Source: Arthonia radiata (lineage: Eukaryota; Ascomycota; Arthoniomycetes; Arthoniales; Arthoniaceae). Taken from it: a DNA stretch of 64,000 nt. The position numbers and the translations under genes are program-made. This document shows, one piece after another, positions 33,901 through 47,700 of this stretch. The notes beneath the pieces were generated by a model. It was not told the origin of the DNA. It did not search any database and saw nothing but the letters and a program-made list of their open reading frames with translations. Every line of letters begins with the position of its first letter. Within the stretch, counting starts at the first letter, position 1. The stretch covers positions 1,563,241 to 1,627,240 of the forward strand of contig PSQN01000005.1 in assembly GCA_002989075.1 (NCBI GenBank), in the 5' to 3' direction.

Positions 33901-35541
33901 CTTCCCAGGAGTCGAGGAAGCTGGCCCTCAAAGTACGCTGCGCACCTTACTGGCCGACTTATCGATCACCGTACGGGGCTGACAATAAAGCAGTGTGCGT
34001 GAGCTGTTGAATACTTCATTGAATGCGGTCAAGCGTTGCGACGCGCTGGGCATGTTGTATTGAGTCACTTGAGGTGCGGGCCTCTGCCGCGTCTCCGGTT
34101 ATAAGTATCAGATAGTGGCTGGAGAAGAGATGCGCACGGTAAAACAAGGAGATTCTTGCCACCAGCGTTCAACGGGCTGGCTTTTGAATAGCTTGGCAGC
34201 CAATGCTTCCAAAAAGTCGCGGGTTTGAGTGGGGTGCTTTGCGCAGTGGCAATGAGATAGTGATGAGCATCAGCAAGCTATTCTATTGCCTCAGTGGGTT
34301 GGAAAACCCTGTGTCGTGCACCTGGTTGTCGACTATTGCTCTCATAATGAGGTTTAGCATAACCCCCTCAGCTGCGCCTCTGCACTGATGTAATTACTAA
34401 TGAATATGAGCCGCTCTATCTTATAGAGTTTCGAACGCTGCGAAATGAACGAAATCTCGTGTAGCTTTGAATTTTTATCGAGTCCAAGAGGCTACGGTAT
34501 AGATGCAGTCTGACCAACAGGTGGCACGGCCTCTTATACATATAATATGAAGCCAGGCCTATCGATTGCTGATTCAGTATAGAACGGCTCTAGAATAGTA
34601 AAAGCTTCATAGACTACCAGGGGAGCCCAGTAACAGGAAGGCTCATTGCCAGTAACACTACATTATATTATGTTATGACCACGCGCGGTTGAGATAGATA
34701 GTACTATAATGCTAATCGAATGTATGCCTTGCGACTAACGAATGTCATCTTTATCTATCTGCGAACCTTGGACAACGAAAGATGGCGAGTACTTATTTGT
34801 AGTTTCTGCTTGCTTAAAAGCGCTTGTGGATTGCTTGACTTTCTGTAACCCCTATCGCAAATATGTTCCAGGTATAATCTATCATGTTGACATAATGAGG
34901 AAGTAGTAAATGCTCAATAGCCATTTGATATGTTGAGAAGCTTTAATGCAGGGGTGTGGTGTTGGGGATGATAACTGCAAGCTTAATGGGCCCTATCACG
35001 GCGTTGGGCCTGGCTGTGAGAGGTAGATACGACCCGCGCAACTTGCAGAGTATTTTTCTTAGTTGATCGATGATTTTAAGAGGAGTAGAAAGCTAACACT
35101 TCTCAAACATGAAAGGGGCAACAGGCTGGGCGCAAGCCAATGATATGCATGCGGCGCAACGATAAGGTTTTGGAGGCCTTTGTTACCTACATTGAGAGAC
35201 ACTTGAGCAACAACAATGATCATCGTTGTAGAGATAGATATGGCAAGGAATGTTCAGCCTATTGACAGTACGCAGAGAAGCATTTCCCCTTCAACGCTAC
35301 AACAATGCAGGTGCAAGCCCCTACGCTTTATAGCTTTGTTTGCCGCATTTTACATTTCTGGTCGGCTTTCTGTCGCTTTGAGTGTTCAAGTAGCTCTTGT
35401 ATCCTGACAACAGCAAGACGAGACTTCATCTATGAGCAACAAAATACGAAACTGTGAGCCTAGCTATGCAGGTCAAGACAACTACCGACGACCAAGGTCG
35501 GGAATCTGGTGTTGTGTCCGTGCGAATGCGTTTGTTGAGCA

Positions 35542-35859
35542 CTAGGTCGCTCCAAAAGAGGCGATGGAGCAGCTGATTTTCTGTAGCGAGGCTGCAAAGT
35601 ATTGCGAAGGTTGCCTTATCGCAAACCAGGGGATCTCTAGAGCTGCTTGTGACTCGCTTGCAAAGCTAGCAAGAACTCTGTAGTCAGCTTTGACTGTCTG
35701 CGGAAGGTGGCAAACGCGATGAGCAGCATCAAATCCTGCACGCGAGAGAATGTCATCGTTTAGCTTCACTCTCGTTAGTTCGCCAATCTGCTCGGACTTG
35801 ACGTACTCTTGTCTAATTTCAGGATGTTTCGCCAGTCCCCTTATGACGAGCCGACACAT
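35542..35859 (-). pseudogene. Possible NTPase-gene relic
   Basis: The 105-codon frame starts MCRLVIRGLAKHPEIRQEYV and continues IGELTRVKLNDDILSRAGFD. Just upstream in the same frame the sequence reads AGKTTMCRL before a TGA, resembling the end of a P-loop (GKT/S) of a NACHT- or AAA-type NTPase. The stop upstream and lack of a following domain suggest a broken gene. The NTPase reading rests on a five-residue match only. Confidence 0.3.
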
Positions 35860-36635
35860 GGTCGTCTTCCCAGCGCATTTTCATGTGTTCGAAGCTGAAG
35901 CAGACCAGAGGTCTGATGTGCGACTGAAAAGCATACAGATCTGTCAACTCGGCTGAACGCAGGAGTATGGCTCGGGGAAAGCTCTATGCGTCCATCACGC
36001 ATCGCATCTGCATTCACGCTTGATCTTTCAACGTCGTTACGATTGTTGTATTGCTAGCAAACACCAGAAGCGGTGATCGTACCAACAACAAGCGAGTCGC
36101 AGGGGAGCTTGCAGCAAGTGATGAAATGTTCTGGAGTCGCGGCGACCCACAAAGGCGGACTGTGATAAGATATGAGATAATGCGACTTTTGAGGAAGAAG
36201 AGCAGGGGCTCTTCTGTCTATGCCATGAGTGATAATCGACACGGGCAAGGTCGAATCGCGACTGCGGTGCTTCTTGCCGAGCGATGCGACTTCCTAATTG
36301 CGCGAACGTCTTGTGAGCCGATGTACGAAGCCCCTGCTCAAAGGCGAGCTTTCTGCCGCCTCTCATGCTCGTAGTGTGACATAATGAAGAAGCTGGACCC
36401 TGCCTTCTTGGATCCTGACTGTGGAAGTAGCAACTCATACGACAGATGCACCAGAGTCTTCGTGGGTTCTCTCAACCTCGTAAATGTATATTGCTTGTGT
36501 TAGCGCATGAGCATGTGACCGTCTCAAACCTGTCAAGTTAATTCGGGACGGAGCTTCGAGGAGACATAAGTGCAACGTAGGGCGACTCGTCGCAAGAGTG
36601 CAGTCTCTATCATACCTACCGCAGGAGGGGCTTGA

Positions 36636-37837
36636 ATGCAGGTCTTGATCGCTTTGTTGACGGCAATAGCGCGTCAAGGACGAAACGAATCCTTTGCAGT
36701 CCTCACGGCAGATGATGAACACCATCAATGCGTGCTGCCTCTATCTTCTAAACGCACTGATTAATGATTAGAATTGCTGGATCCGCCGCTCTTCGAGTTG
36801 ACACGACAGCTATGCACTTACCCCCTGAATGGGCATATTCTACACCCCGCTGCTGCGCTCTGAATTAATGATGCCAGATCAATCAGCTTGCAGGCGCCTT
36901 TGACAGCTGCTTCAGCGACGTCTTCCAAGACGAGGTCTCTTGCAATGCTGTAGGAATGTATCGCAAGGCCGTGTATACTCCTGAAGAGGTGGACCAAGGT
37001 CCTACAGTGCAAGGGTGGCGTCTTCTACGAGATTATAGGGCACCACTTGTTATTGACCTGATGATGATACAGGGGTGGACAAAACGGAGCCTCCGCATAT
37101 GTCGAGCATGTTAATGAGGGAGATGACTTCATGTTCTCGCAGCCAAATGTCACAGCCCCGTCGCATAGGTATGCTTGATGATAAAGGGCGCTGTCATCTC
37201 ATTCAACCAGATTGTAAGGGGCATGTCACGAAATTACGCGTACCTCCTACCTTCTTTGCGTCTCCATGATTATATTGATGATGCCTTTATCATCGAAGAG
37301 GTGATTGCTACATGCCTGCGCTTACGCAGCCGTGGACCTTTGGAGTTGTGTCCGCAGTGCACCATACGCATCAAAGCTAATATATGACGAGGTATCGTAA
37401 GCGGGCCGGTGCGGTGAAAGCAGAAACGTAGAGTCGCTAGCTCACGTTGGGGAGGTGAGCATATACTGCTTGCATCCGAGTGTGAGAGAGACGCAACTTG
37501 CTGCCAACGAGGGGAACTGCTAGCGATGTCAAAACCGCATAGCGAAGAGCTCAGTCGCTACTTGCTCGTCAGAAAGCACTCTCTCTTTGCCAGGCCGTAT
37601 TTTGACGATACTGACTGTGAGTTTCTGTTGATGGCCATTGTGCCAGTGGTTGCAGAGTATCTTAGATCGCATGCGTCGTAACACCTATGAGTCAGCCATA
37701 ATGTTGTTGTTGACGATGTTATATACCCTGAACTGACAGACAAGCTGCAAGTAGAGCTGAGCACACCATTGCGTTTCGCAAGGGATGCAAAATGCTTAGC
37801 TTCCACCCTCTGGATTAAGATTCCCAAAAGGTCCTAG
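36636..37837 (+). pseudogene. Fragmented protein-coding relic on the plus strand
   Basis: A series of protein-like open pieces in changing frames on one strand: 36636-36764 (MQVLIALLTAIARQGRNESF), 36872-37114 (QLAGAFDSCFSDVFQDEVSC and EEVDQGPTVQGWRLLRDYRA), about 37072-37160 (AYVEHVNEGDDFMFSQPNVT), 37175-37387 (LHDYIDDAFIIEEVIATCLR), 37526-37681 (SEELSRYLLVRKHSLFARPY) and 37691-37837 (VDDVIYPELTDKLQVELSTP). Each is too short alone; together they suggest one gene broken by frameshifts and stops, or an intron-rich gene I cannot resolve. Some joins have GT/AG-like ends (CAT AG|GTATGC). Product not recognised. It ends about 400 bases before the repeat-rich zone. Confidence 0.4.
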
Positions 37838-38119
37838 ATTTGCACAGAGTGGGAACGTGCAAGCCATGGATGTATGATCTTGACTTACACAATCGCAGCT
37901 CCCTTGTTGACTACGTGAAAGACTGTCTGTGCACTGCTTGAAAACAACGGCTTTGCAAGGCAGAGTAGGATGAGATGTAGGATGAGAGCTGCGAATTCAC
38001 AAAGTGAGAAACGTTTGTTTTTGAAGGTCTATGGAACCTCTTCTAGGAATGCAGCAGCAAGGGTTAGCTTCCATTGGCGCAGGATGCCGCGCTAGACCTT
38101 TTTAGTTTTAACCCGTGCT

Positions 38120-38197
38120 CCGTGTCTTGGCACAGGTATCCCCTTCATCCTGTTGTGTGTAGGATCGCCCAGTCCAGATAGCCATGCCAAGACACGG
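38120..38197. repeat. 13-bp perfect inverted repeat at the edge of the AT-rich zone
   Basis: CCGTGTCTTGGCA at 38120-38132 and its exact reverse complement TGCCAAGACACGG at 38185-38197 enclose 52 bases. Base composition switches to extreme A+T within about 60-100 bases downstream. It could be the end of a mobile element or a hairpin; no element body was identified on the left side. Confidence 0.55.
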
Positions 38198-38299
38198 GAT
38201 GTCCGGTAGGGAATTACCTAAATAGGCATATACTAGGATCACTTAACAGACGCACTTACATTTTCCGTCTTATCCTTATATATCTACCTTCCTACTATG

Positions 38300-41200
38300 T
38301 TAGTTAAAATATAATAAAAGCTATATACCTTATTAGATTATAAGCCTAGTAGCTTTAATATAGTAAGGAGTTATTACTATTAACTTTTAATTAAATTTTA
38401 ACTATTAGTAGCGTTATTATTATTATTAACCTAAAGTTATTTTTTACCGCTTAGAGGGTAATACTATTACTATTAATAGTAAGGCTAAATAGTAAGATAT
38501 TAAGACCTAAATATTATTCTAATATTACTAGTATACCTCTTTACTCTTAGAGTATAATTTTCCTAAGAATTAGACCTTGAGATTTATCTTACTAATATTA
38601 TTTAAACTTACTTTTAGGTAGTAAAAGCGATACTTAAGTATTAATTATACTAAAGGCCTTATAAGCTAGACTAATAGATAGTAGAATTAAGTACTATTAT
38701 AGATACTTACTAGCTTTAAATTAAACTAAACTATATTTATCTTTACTTTTATTAAATACAATTTTTAACTATAAATACTAATAATTTATTTTCCTTCTAC
38801 TATCCTAATAGATCTTCCTAGTAGTATATAAAGGGCCTAGAAAACTTCTAAAGATACTATATTAAAGTTAATAATACTCTTAATGCTATAGGCCTTAAGG
38901 TTTTTATCCTATATAAGACTTCTAAGCTAGTATAAAAGGAAGAAAAGGAATATTATAAAAAGAAGACCTAATACTAGCTATAGAATTAACTAAATAGTAA
39001 GGTAAAGTAGATACTTCTATAGTATCTATCTATAAACATGTCTATTATTATATATAGTTACCTTACTACCTAAGATATATAGAATTATACTTATAAGTAA
39101 TATTAAATATTATTCTTATCTAGAATATTTAATCTTATTAACTATCTCTCTAATATTACTCTTAATAACTTAAAAAGTCTAGAAGACTATATCTATTAGT
39201 TTCTAAAGTATAGAAAGAAACTTTATATCTTAGAGAATAATAATTAGATATATCTAGAACTCTATAATAGTATCTTATTTCTATATAGCCTAAAGATAGA
39301 GATAAGACTAACTATAGTAATAAGAGACTTATACTTTATAGACCTAATTTTAGTTATCTATATTATTATTAACTAGATTTATATTAAATACAAGTATAAG
39401 AATATTCTAATAGTAAAGAATAAGAGACTAGGGCTATTTATAGCTAAGTCTTATAATAACCTTACTACTACTAATAATCTACTAGCTACTCTAGCTACTA
39501 AAGATAGATTAAGTAGAAAGAACTCTAATAGATATTCTAGCTAATATAATCTATATTCTAATTTAATATATAAGAATTTAGAATACTATAAATAGTACTC
39601 TAACCTTCTTACTAAGAATAAGAAGGATAAAGTAGATAAGAGTAAGTTTTCTAATATAGTAGGTATTACTATATTTATACTATTAATAATAATATCTAGT
39701 AGACTATTTATATAGTCTAGTAAACCTTCCTTTTCTAGTATCTAGATATATAATACTAGAGCTACTATTTATATTTATATAGATATTAACGCCTTTATAG
39801 CTATTAAGAAGCTTAAAGAACTAAAATAGATTAAGATTATAGATAGCTTTACTTTTACTACCTAATTTAGTAATATAATTCTAAATATTTTACTTACTAA
39901 TAGTAGTAAGGGCGTACTATGTCTACTAGACGTTTTCTATATACAATTAGCATTAATTAATATTATTTTTACCTATAAACTAAAGAAAGGATATAAAATA
40001 TATCTTAACTACTAAAGTAACTACCTTATAGTTAAAACTAAAGTATATATAAAACTTACTATTATTAATAACCTTCTATTTATTATTCCTACTAATATTA
40101 AGATAGTAAGGCAGTTTACTACTATAGTACTAGTAGTACTAGTAATACTACTATTACTAGAGCTTATTTATAATTAATAGGCTATCTAGAAATATTTATC
40201 TTAAAAAAGATAATAAAGAAATATAATAAGTTAAAAAGCTTACTAGATATCTTCTAGTATAAGATATACTATATATTAAAATTCTAAAGAATATAATTTA
40301 GTACTATAAAATAATCTAAATAACCTATATAGCGCTTCTATATAGATACTATTAGCTAAGTTATATTTACTAATAATAATAATATTTCTTAGAGAGCTAG
40401 TAAGTATACCATTATTATTATAGATAATTATACCTACTATAGGTAGTTAATAATATTCTTATTAAAAGACTATATTATAGAGGGTATAATTTATCTATTT
40501 ACTTACCTCTATAATTACTATCTAAACTACTATATTATAGAGTTCTATATTAACGGTAGTATAAAGTTTAATACTATTATCTCTAAGGCCTCTAAGTTAG
40601 AGATATAAATAAGGATATCTACTCTATATATATCTAAGAAATATAGCTTAGTAGAATTATTTAATAAGGTTATTCTTATTAAAGCTAGAAGTATAATAAT
40701 TAAGAGTAGTATTCTAGATTATCTTTAGTCTAATATATTAGTATATATAATTTATATCTTAAATAGGATACTATCTAGTAAGGAGGATAGATATCTTCTA
40801 TAGATTTTTAATAATTCTAAGAATAAAACTCTAAAGCTACTTAACTTAAGCTATCTTTATTAATTTAGTTATATAGCCTATCTATATCTACCTATATAAA
40901 TATATATAGTAAGCTAGAAGTTTATATCTAGAGCTAAGAAGCTTATCTTTATAGAGTTTATTACCTAGACTACTTATGTCTATTAAATTATTAATTTTAT
41001 TAACTTTAAAGTCTATTAAAGTCTATATATTACTTTTAATAAGTCTTTAATATTTAAAGACTATCTATAGTTGTTCTCTAATACTAATAATACCTTCTAG
41101 GCTATACTAGATAATAATATTCTAGTTAATATTTTATATAGCTATCTTTAGAAAGATAATACTATACCTTATACTATCTTTAGAGATCTATAAATAAGTA

Positions 41201-41700
41201 GAACTAGTATTCTAAACTAAGGCCGCTTATATATACTAACTCTAGAAGAAATTAGATATAATAATTTTTTATATAAAAATTCTTTTAACTACTATAATAA
41301 TAATCTTCCTAAGGATAGTAACTACTAAACTATTGATAATAGTATTAATAATAATACCTCTAGATATAAAACTAATACTAGAGAAGCCCATTATAAAGAA
41401 ACTAGAGCTCTATCTTTAATAGTTTAGTCTTAGTATTATTCTAGTAGAAGTATAATTTATTAAAATTATAATAATATTAATAGAAATCGACTTTCTAAAT
41501 CTACTTTATATACCTTTTCTATAGCTACTATTAATAAGCTTTTATATAATTCTACGTTATGTAAAGAAGCTATAAGATAGCTAGATATTTCTAAATAGGA
41601 CTCTATATCTAAAGCTAAGCTAAAATAACTATATAATACTAGTAATATTATATATTGCTCTATATTAAGCCTTCTAAAGGATATAAAGCTAACATTAAGT
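38300..41700 (+). mobile_element. Ty1/copia retrotransposon remnant, heavily RIP-mutated
   Basis: Plus-strand frame shows the integrase catalytic core near 40,410-40,440 (TIIIIDNYTYYR, equivalent to the copia F-I-D-D-Y-T-R-Y motif with Asp changed to Asn) and, further on at about 40,740, YIIYILNRILS, matching the copia integrase C-terminal Y-x-x-N-R segment. Stops interrupt every frame. The ends are not defined: I cannot find matching LTRs, and the limits given are approximate. Confidence 0.7.
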
Positions 41701-41707
41701 ATATATA

Positions 41708-41760
41708 GTACTATAGCCGTACTATAGCTGTTCTAGGCCCGCTTTAGAACTAGAGTAGTC
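41708..41760 (+). repeat. Direct repeat, left copy (start of 5' LTR of the gypsy element)
   Basis: Begins AGTACTATAGCCGTACTATA and ends with CTAGAGTAGT. It matches 48,715-48,767 with about a dozen differences over 53 bases, nearly all C/T or G/A transitions as expected after RIP. Confidence 0.65.
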
Positions 41761-44700
41761 TTAGATTTAGATTGGCCTAGAGGCGTCTAGTATATAGAGG
41801 CATCTATATATATCCTTTTTTTGCTTCTTAGTTATTTATCTATCTATTACTTAGTAAATATATTATACTTTACTCTATTTACTACTAGCCCTATAATTTA
41901 AATAACTCTTATTTCTTTAGAAGAATAGTCTAGAGTACAATTAGTTAAATTTATTAAAACTTTTACCTATTCTTACTATCGTTACTCTCTATACTACTAA
42001 GACGTACCTAAGCGTAGTCTTAGCTAGCTCTAATAATAGCGTCAATAATCTAAGACATTTCTATAGGTTAATTAGAGAATAAGCTTAACTATAGTAATAA
42101 TAATAGTATAGGGAAAGGCCCTACTAATAACTATTTACTACCGTCTACTAGATATAATACTAGTTCTAGTAAGAATATCTCTTTAGATAGCGGTCTTATA
42201 TTTAATACAGCTTAACCTAGTAACAATACTAAAGCGCTTCTACTTTAGGCTATAGCTAACTATATAGAGATAAAGTATACTTTCTTACTACTAAGTAACC
42301 TTTATTATATAGATAAACTATTTAAAGTTAATAAGTAGAAGGACCTTATTATCAACCTTTAAGACTTCTAAAAGAACTATAAGAGATTCTATACTCCCTC
42401 TACTAGCTTATTATTAGACTCTAGAGAAGAAAAATATAATAAATTGTCTAAGAAGACCTTCTAAACTATCTAATAAGAATACTAATAAGGTAGAATACTA
42501 GATATAAGACGTTTAAATAACGCTTTAGATAGTAAGCCTTAATTCTACTAATATAACTACTAATATTAGTAACCGTATTACTATCTAGGTATTATAAGGC
42601 CTTATCTATAAAAGCCTTTATATCTAGAAGCAAGTACTTCTTAGTAGTCCTAGTAATATTACGCTATAATAAGTCTTTAATCTTACTAAGAATTAGGCTA
42701 TTAATTCTATCTTATATATTTCTAGACTTACTATATAGTTTTTTAACTATAATATATATAATAAGATAGTATATAGCTAGTAGTCTACTATCCTTCTTAA
42801 TAAGAGCTATTTACCTAAATAGCTATCTAAGAAGCTATATAAGATATATATATATATAAAGCTTCTACTTAATATATAGAATAAGATTATAGAAAGAGGC
42901 ATCTTTAGCTAGTATAATACTACTAAGGACCTTTAAGACGTAGGTTATTCTATTAAAGAGACTATACTATTGTTCTAAAGCAGGGCCTAGTATAGATTAA
43001 GTTAGAGCTAAGGTTATAGCGCCTATAGACGCGCCTCTAAGCAACGCTTATAGTTTTAAGCTTCTTTATAGGGTTTGTCCTAGTAAGGTTAGAGGTAGAA
43101 GTTAAACTACTAGTAGTATAATTATAGAGCCGGCTTACGCTTGTCTTATAGCTATAGTAGACCGTCTTTAGGCCCTTAATAGGTAATATACTATAAATAT
43201 AATAAAGAAGGATATCTCTTCTATAACTATTCTAATAGTAAGTAGAATAAGAGAAACCTAGTAGTACTTATACTAGATATTAATACTAATAGTATTATCT
43301 CTTATCTAGCTATTAAGGTACTATTTATTAAATATAGCCTCTATATATAGACCCCTTAGTTCTAATAGTAAACCCCTTAGCTCCTATCTAGTAAACACTA
43401 TTAAGCTCTTTAGCTCTAGTAGTATAGAAATACTAGCTTAAAGGAGTATATATTACCTACTTAATTATAGTATAGAAGTTAATCTTGTCTCCTATCGTTT
43501 TTAACTTAAAGTTAGTATTCCTATTACTACTATTCCTATTCTATGTATAACGCTCTTTAATAAGTCTAGCTACCCTCTCTTTAGAGCTATTAAGAAAGAG
43601 ATCTATATTATTAATACTAATAGCGTAGCCTAGATTAATAAATAAGTCTTTTATATTATCTAGTTTAAAGAATATAATATTATACTTAAGATACTCTAGT
43701 TTTAAGTAGCAGACCTATTAATTTTATTTACTATTAGTACTATTACTTAGTATAGCTAAGATATATATAAGTAGGTACTTTTAGCTACTTTAGGTAAACT
43801 TTTTACTAATATATAGACTAATAAACCTCTTTAGATTATACTGCTCTATAGTAAACCAACCTCTAGCTAGTCTAGAGCTATAGTCAGTATAGTGGCGGCC
43901 TAGGCCTAGACTACTACTAGACTAGATATACTTACTATAGATACTCTATTACTAAAGGAGTTTTAGAACTTCTCTAATATATTTAGTAAGAAGTTAGCTA
44001 GGTAACTTATATCTAATTATCTAGATCTTAATTATATAATTAAGATAATAGATAACGTACTAAACTTACCTATCTATAACTTCTCGCTCTATAAGCTTAA
44101 GATCCTTAAGAAATACCTTAATAAGGCTATTTAGTATAGTTAGATTTAGCCTAGTAAGAGCTCTATAGATACTTCTATCTTGTTTATTTCTAAGAATAAT
44201 AGGACCTTATATCTCTATATTAACTATTATAAGCTTAATATTATTATAATTAAGAACCGCTATTTCTTACCTTTAGTAAGTAAGATCCTTAACTAGTTAA
44301 GCGGTATACGCTTCTTTATAAAGCTTAATCTATATAATATATACTACTATATCTAGATCTATAAAGATAATAAGTAGAAGACTACCTTTAAGACTAGATA
44401 TAGCTATTTTAAATACTATATTATACCCTTTAGCTTAGTAAACGTCTCTACTACCTTTTAGTTCTATATCTACTATAACCTTACTAGAATAGTTAATATT
44501 ATTTATATTATTTATCTAGATAATATACCAATCTATTTTTAGACTTATAAGGCTTATATTAAGTATATTTAAGCGGTTCTTTAGCGCTTAAGGGAATAGT
44601 ATCCATATATAAAGACTTCTAAATATAAGTTCTTTACTACTATAGTAGAATTCCTTAGCTTTATAGTAATATTATTAGAAATTAAGATAGAGAAAGACTA

Positions 44701-47700
44701 AGTAGCGACTATTCTTAAATAGCCTTGCCCTAAGAATATATATAACGTACTTATCTTTTTAGAGTTTACTAAGTTTTACTATAAGTTTATATTTAAATAT
44801 ATAAATATTATTACTCCTTTAAATAATCTTATCTAAGGCTACTATAAGAAAGATAGTAATAATCTAGCTATCTATATAAAAGGAAAGGAACTACTATCTT
44901 CTACCTTTAAATAGACTAACGCCTACAAATAGGCATTCTAAAAGCTTCTAAAGTTGTTTTCTAAAGCTAGTATTTTAATATACTATAATTCTTATCTCTA
45001 GTATATAATTATAACTAACACCTTAGGCTATACTATTAGTACTATTCTACTCTAGCTACTTAGTAGACTGGGTATAGGTATAGAACGCTAGTATAGTAGT
45101 AATACCTAAGTCTACTAGTATCTAGTAGCATATTTTTTAAGGAAGCTATAAGGTACTAAGTTAAATTATAATACCTACAATAAAGAGCTACTTACTATTA
45201 TTAAAGCTTTTAAATAATTTTATTATTATATTAAAGGTACGTTATATACTATATATATATAGTATAACTATAATAACCTAAAATACTTTATAACTACTAA
45301 AAAGCTTAGTGGTTGTTAAGTATAATAGGCTAAATACTTATTAGTATATAACTTTAAAATTAAGTATAAGAAGAGGGTAACTAATCTTATAGATAGATTG
45401 TTCTAGCAACCTAATTACAAATATAAATTAGGCTAATAAATTAGCTAGAACTTAATATTATCTACTTTATAGTAATTGCTCGCTAAGACTCTAGATTTAG
45501 TAATTAATTAGGTATATACTACTAATAAGGATAGAGAAAGTAACTCTAATAGGTCTACTTTACTAGTAGTATTAGTAAATATAGATATTACTAGTATAGT
45601 AGCTTTATTAGTTTTAATATATACTACCTTAGAATATAATTCTAGTGTATTAGAACTTTTACCTTCTATTAGGCAGGTTTAGAGCCTTCTAGAATAGATT
45701 CTAGAGTAAATATAGAAAGAGGGCGTAGTAAATACGCCCCTTCCTAGTACTAGTAGGTTAATACGTCTTATACTACAAGTATAGATAGTAGCAGCTATCT
45801 ATACTAAAACAGTATTTACTAAATCTACTAATTTTCTTCTTATATTTATTAATATAGTATAACGAAGGAACGCCTCTAGAGAGCTATAAAAATAAGAAGA
45901 GAAGGGGAAATAGACTAGATAAGCTCTTAATAAGGGTTAAAGACGCTACTAAGATATACTTTAATACTATAAATATTGTTAGATTCCTTACTCTCTAGCG
46001 CTATATATAGAGCTTTTAAGACAAAACTATAATACTTAGGAGGTAGGCTATCTTAGTATTAAGAAGACTTTAAAGGTCTTAAGGTAAATTTACTACTAGA
46101 AGGGTATTAAGAATAATATTAACTACTATATTAGTAAGTATAATATCTACTAATAAACTAAAGTACCTAAATATAAGCTCTATAGCTTACTTACCTTACT
46201 CTCTATACTCTTAGAGCTACTATAGAGCTATTTAATAGACTTTATTATTAGCTTATCTCTTATAAATAGCTACAATATAATCTTTATACTATATAACTGC
46301 TTTATAAAGCTAGTCTAGTATCGCGCTATATCCTTAGAGATTATAGCCTAGGCTCTAGCTAAGATTATCTTATAAATTATAGTATATAACCTTATAGGTC
46401 TGCTAAACAACTTTATATTAGATTAAGATAGTTTGTTTACCTTTAAGTAGTAGTAAACCTTCCTTATCTACCTAAAGGTAAAGAAGAAGCTAAGTACTAT
46501 ATTTTATCTATAGATAGATAGTTAAACTAAACGTTAGAATTAATCTATAGAGTAGTATCTATAATACTTTTACTCCTACTATTAGAATAACTAGATTACC
46601 TTACTTTTAGTAGTAGAATATACCTATAACTAGGCTTCTTATATAGTAACTAGGAAGTCTTCTTTTATATTAGTATTTAACTATAAGCTAATATTTCTAG
46701 ATAATATACTAGACCCTAGATAAAAGAATATATCTAAGAATAGTAACTAGAACTACGCTAATACTATTATGCTAGTAGAGCGTTACCGAGCTATAATTAT
46801 AGAGGTAATAGAGCGCCTATAGCAGTCTTAGAAGTAGTAAGCTAAGTACTATAATAAGCGCTATATAGTAAAAGAGTTTTCTACTAGCAAGTATATTCTT
46901 CTTTCTATAAAGAATATCAAAACTAAGCGGTCTTTTAAAAAGCTTAATAATAAGTTTCTAGGCCTGTTTAAGGTTCTAGAGCCTATAAAAAGATAGATAT
47001 ATTATCTTAATTTACTACTAGATATAAGGAGAATCTATAATATCTTTTATATAAGCCTACTTAAGCTATAGTAACCTCGCGCTAGATACTAACTAGGTCT
47101 AGTATAGAAGATAGCTTATCCTAGAGATATATTATAGGAGGTTAAATAGATTCTTACTTACTATACTATATACTTAGAGAATAAATATTTTATACGCTAG
47201 CTTAATTAGTCTCTAGATTATAATAAGTAGCTACTATAAGAAGAGCTTAAAGAAGTACCTAATATACTAAAGAAATACTAGAAAAAGTAATACTAGCTAA
47301 TTACTAAAAGAAAGAGCTACGTATCTAAGGCTAAAAAGCTAAAAAGAGGGCGAAAGTCTTAATCTTTCCTATACGCTCTTAAAGATAACTAAATAAAAAT
47401 ATAGTACTTATATAGATATTAATATAGAGGAGCTATAGTTAGTTATATATATCTAGATACTAATAAGACTAGGTGTTATACTAGTTAAGAGGAACGACAT
47501 ACTAAAGTAATACTAATACTATTAAGTAATAGTTATTACTTATAGCGTACTAAGCTCTAGATCCTTATTAATAATAATATTAGCGGGCTTAATATTATTA
47601 GTAGAACTAATACTAAGATTAATAAGGCGCTAGTAGTTAGTATTATCCACCAACTTACAAGCCTTACTATACTCTTTATAATTATAGGTATAAAGCTTAT

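Larger units (their letters stand above)
29258..38119. other. Gene-poor interval, 8.9 kb, with scattered coding-like relics
   Basis: Base composition is ordinary, unlike the repeats that follow, but no intact gene with recognisable domains is present. Several stretches look like former coding sequence (open 60-110 codons with protein-like composition) and are listed separately. Other short frames (for example 32033-32245 minus, 32873-33085 plus, 33607-33855 plus) are similar but even weaker. No tRNA or rRNA was recognised. Confidence 0.5.

Noticed and set aside
38151-38248. Possible short LTR (TGTTGTGTG..TTAACA) at the boundary
   Set aside because: It has TG..CA-like ends but only one copy is seen, it is too short for an LTR, and there is no adjacent priming site.
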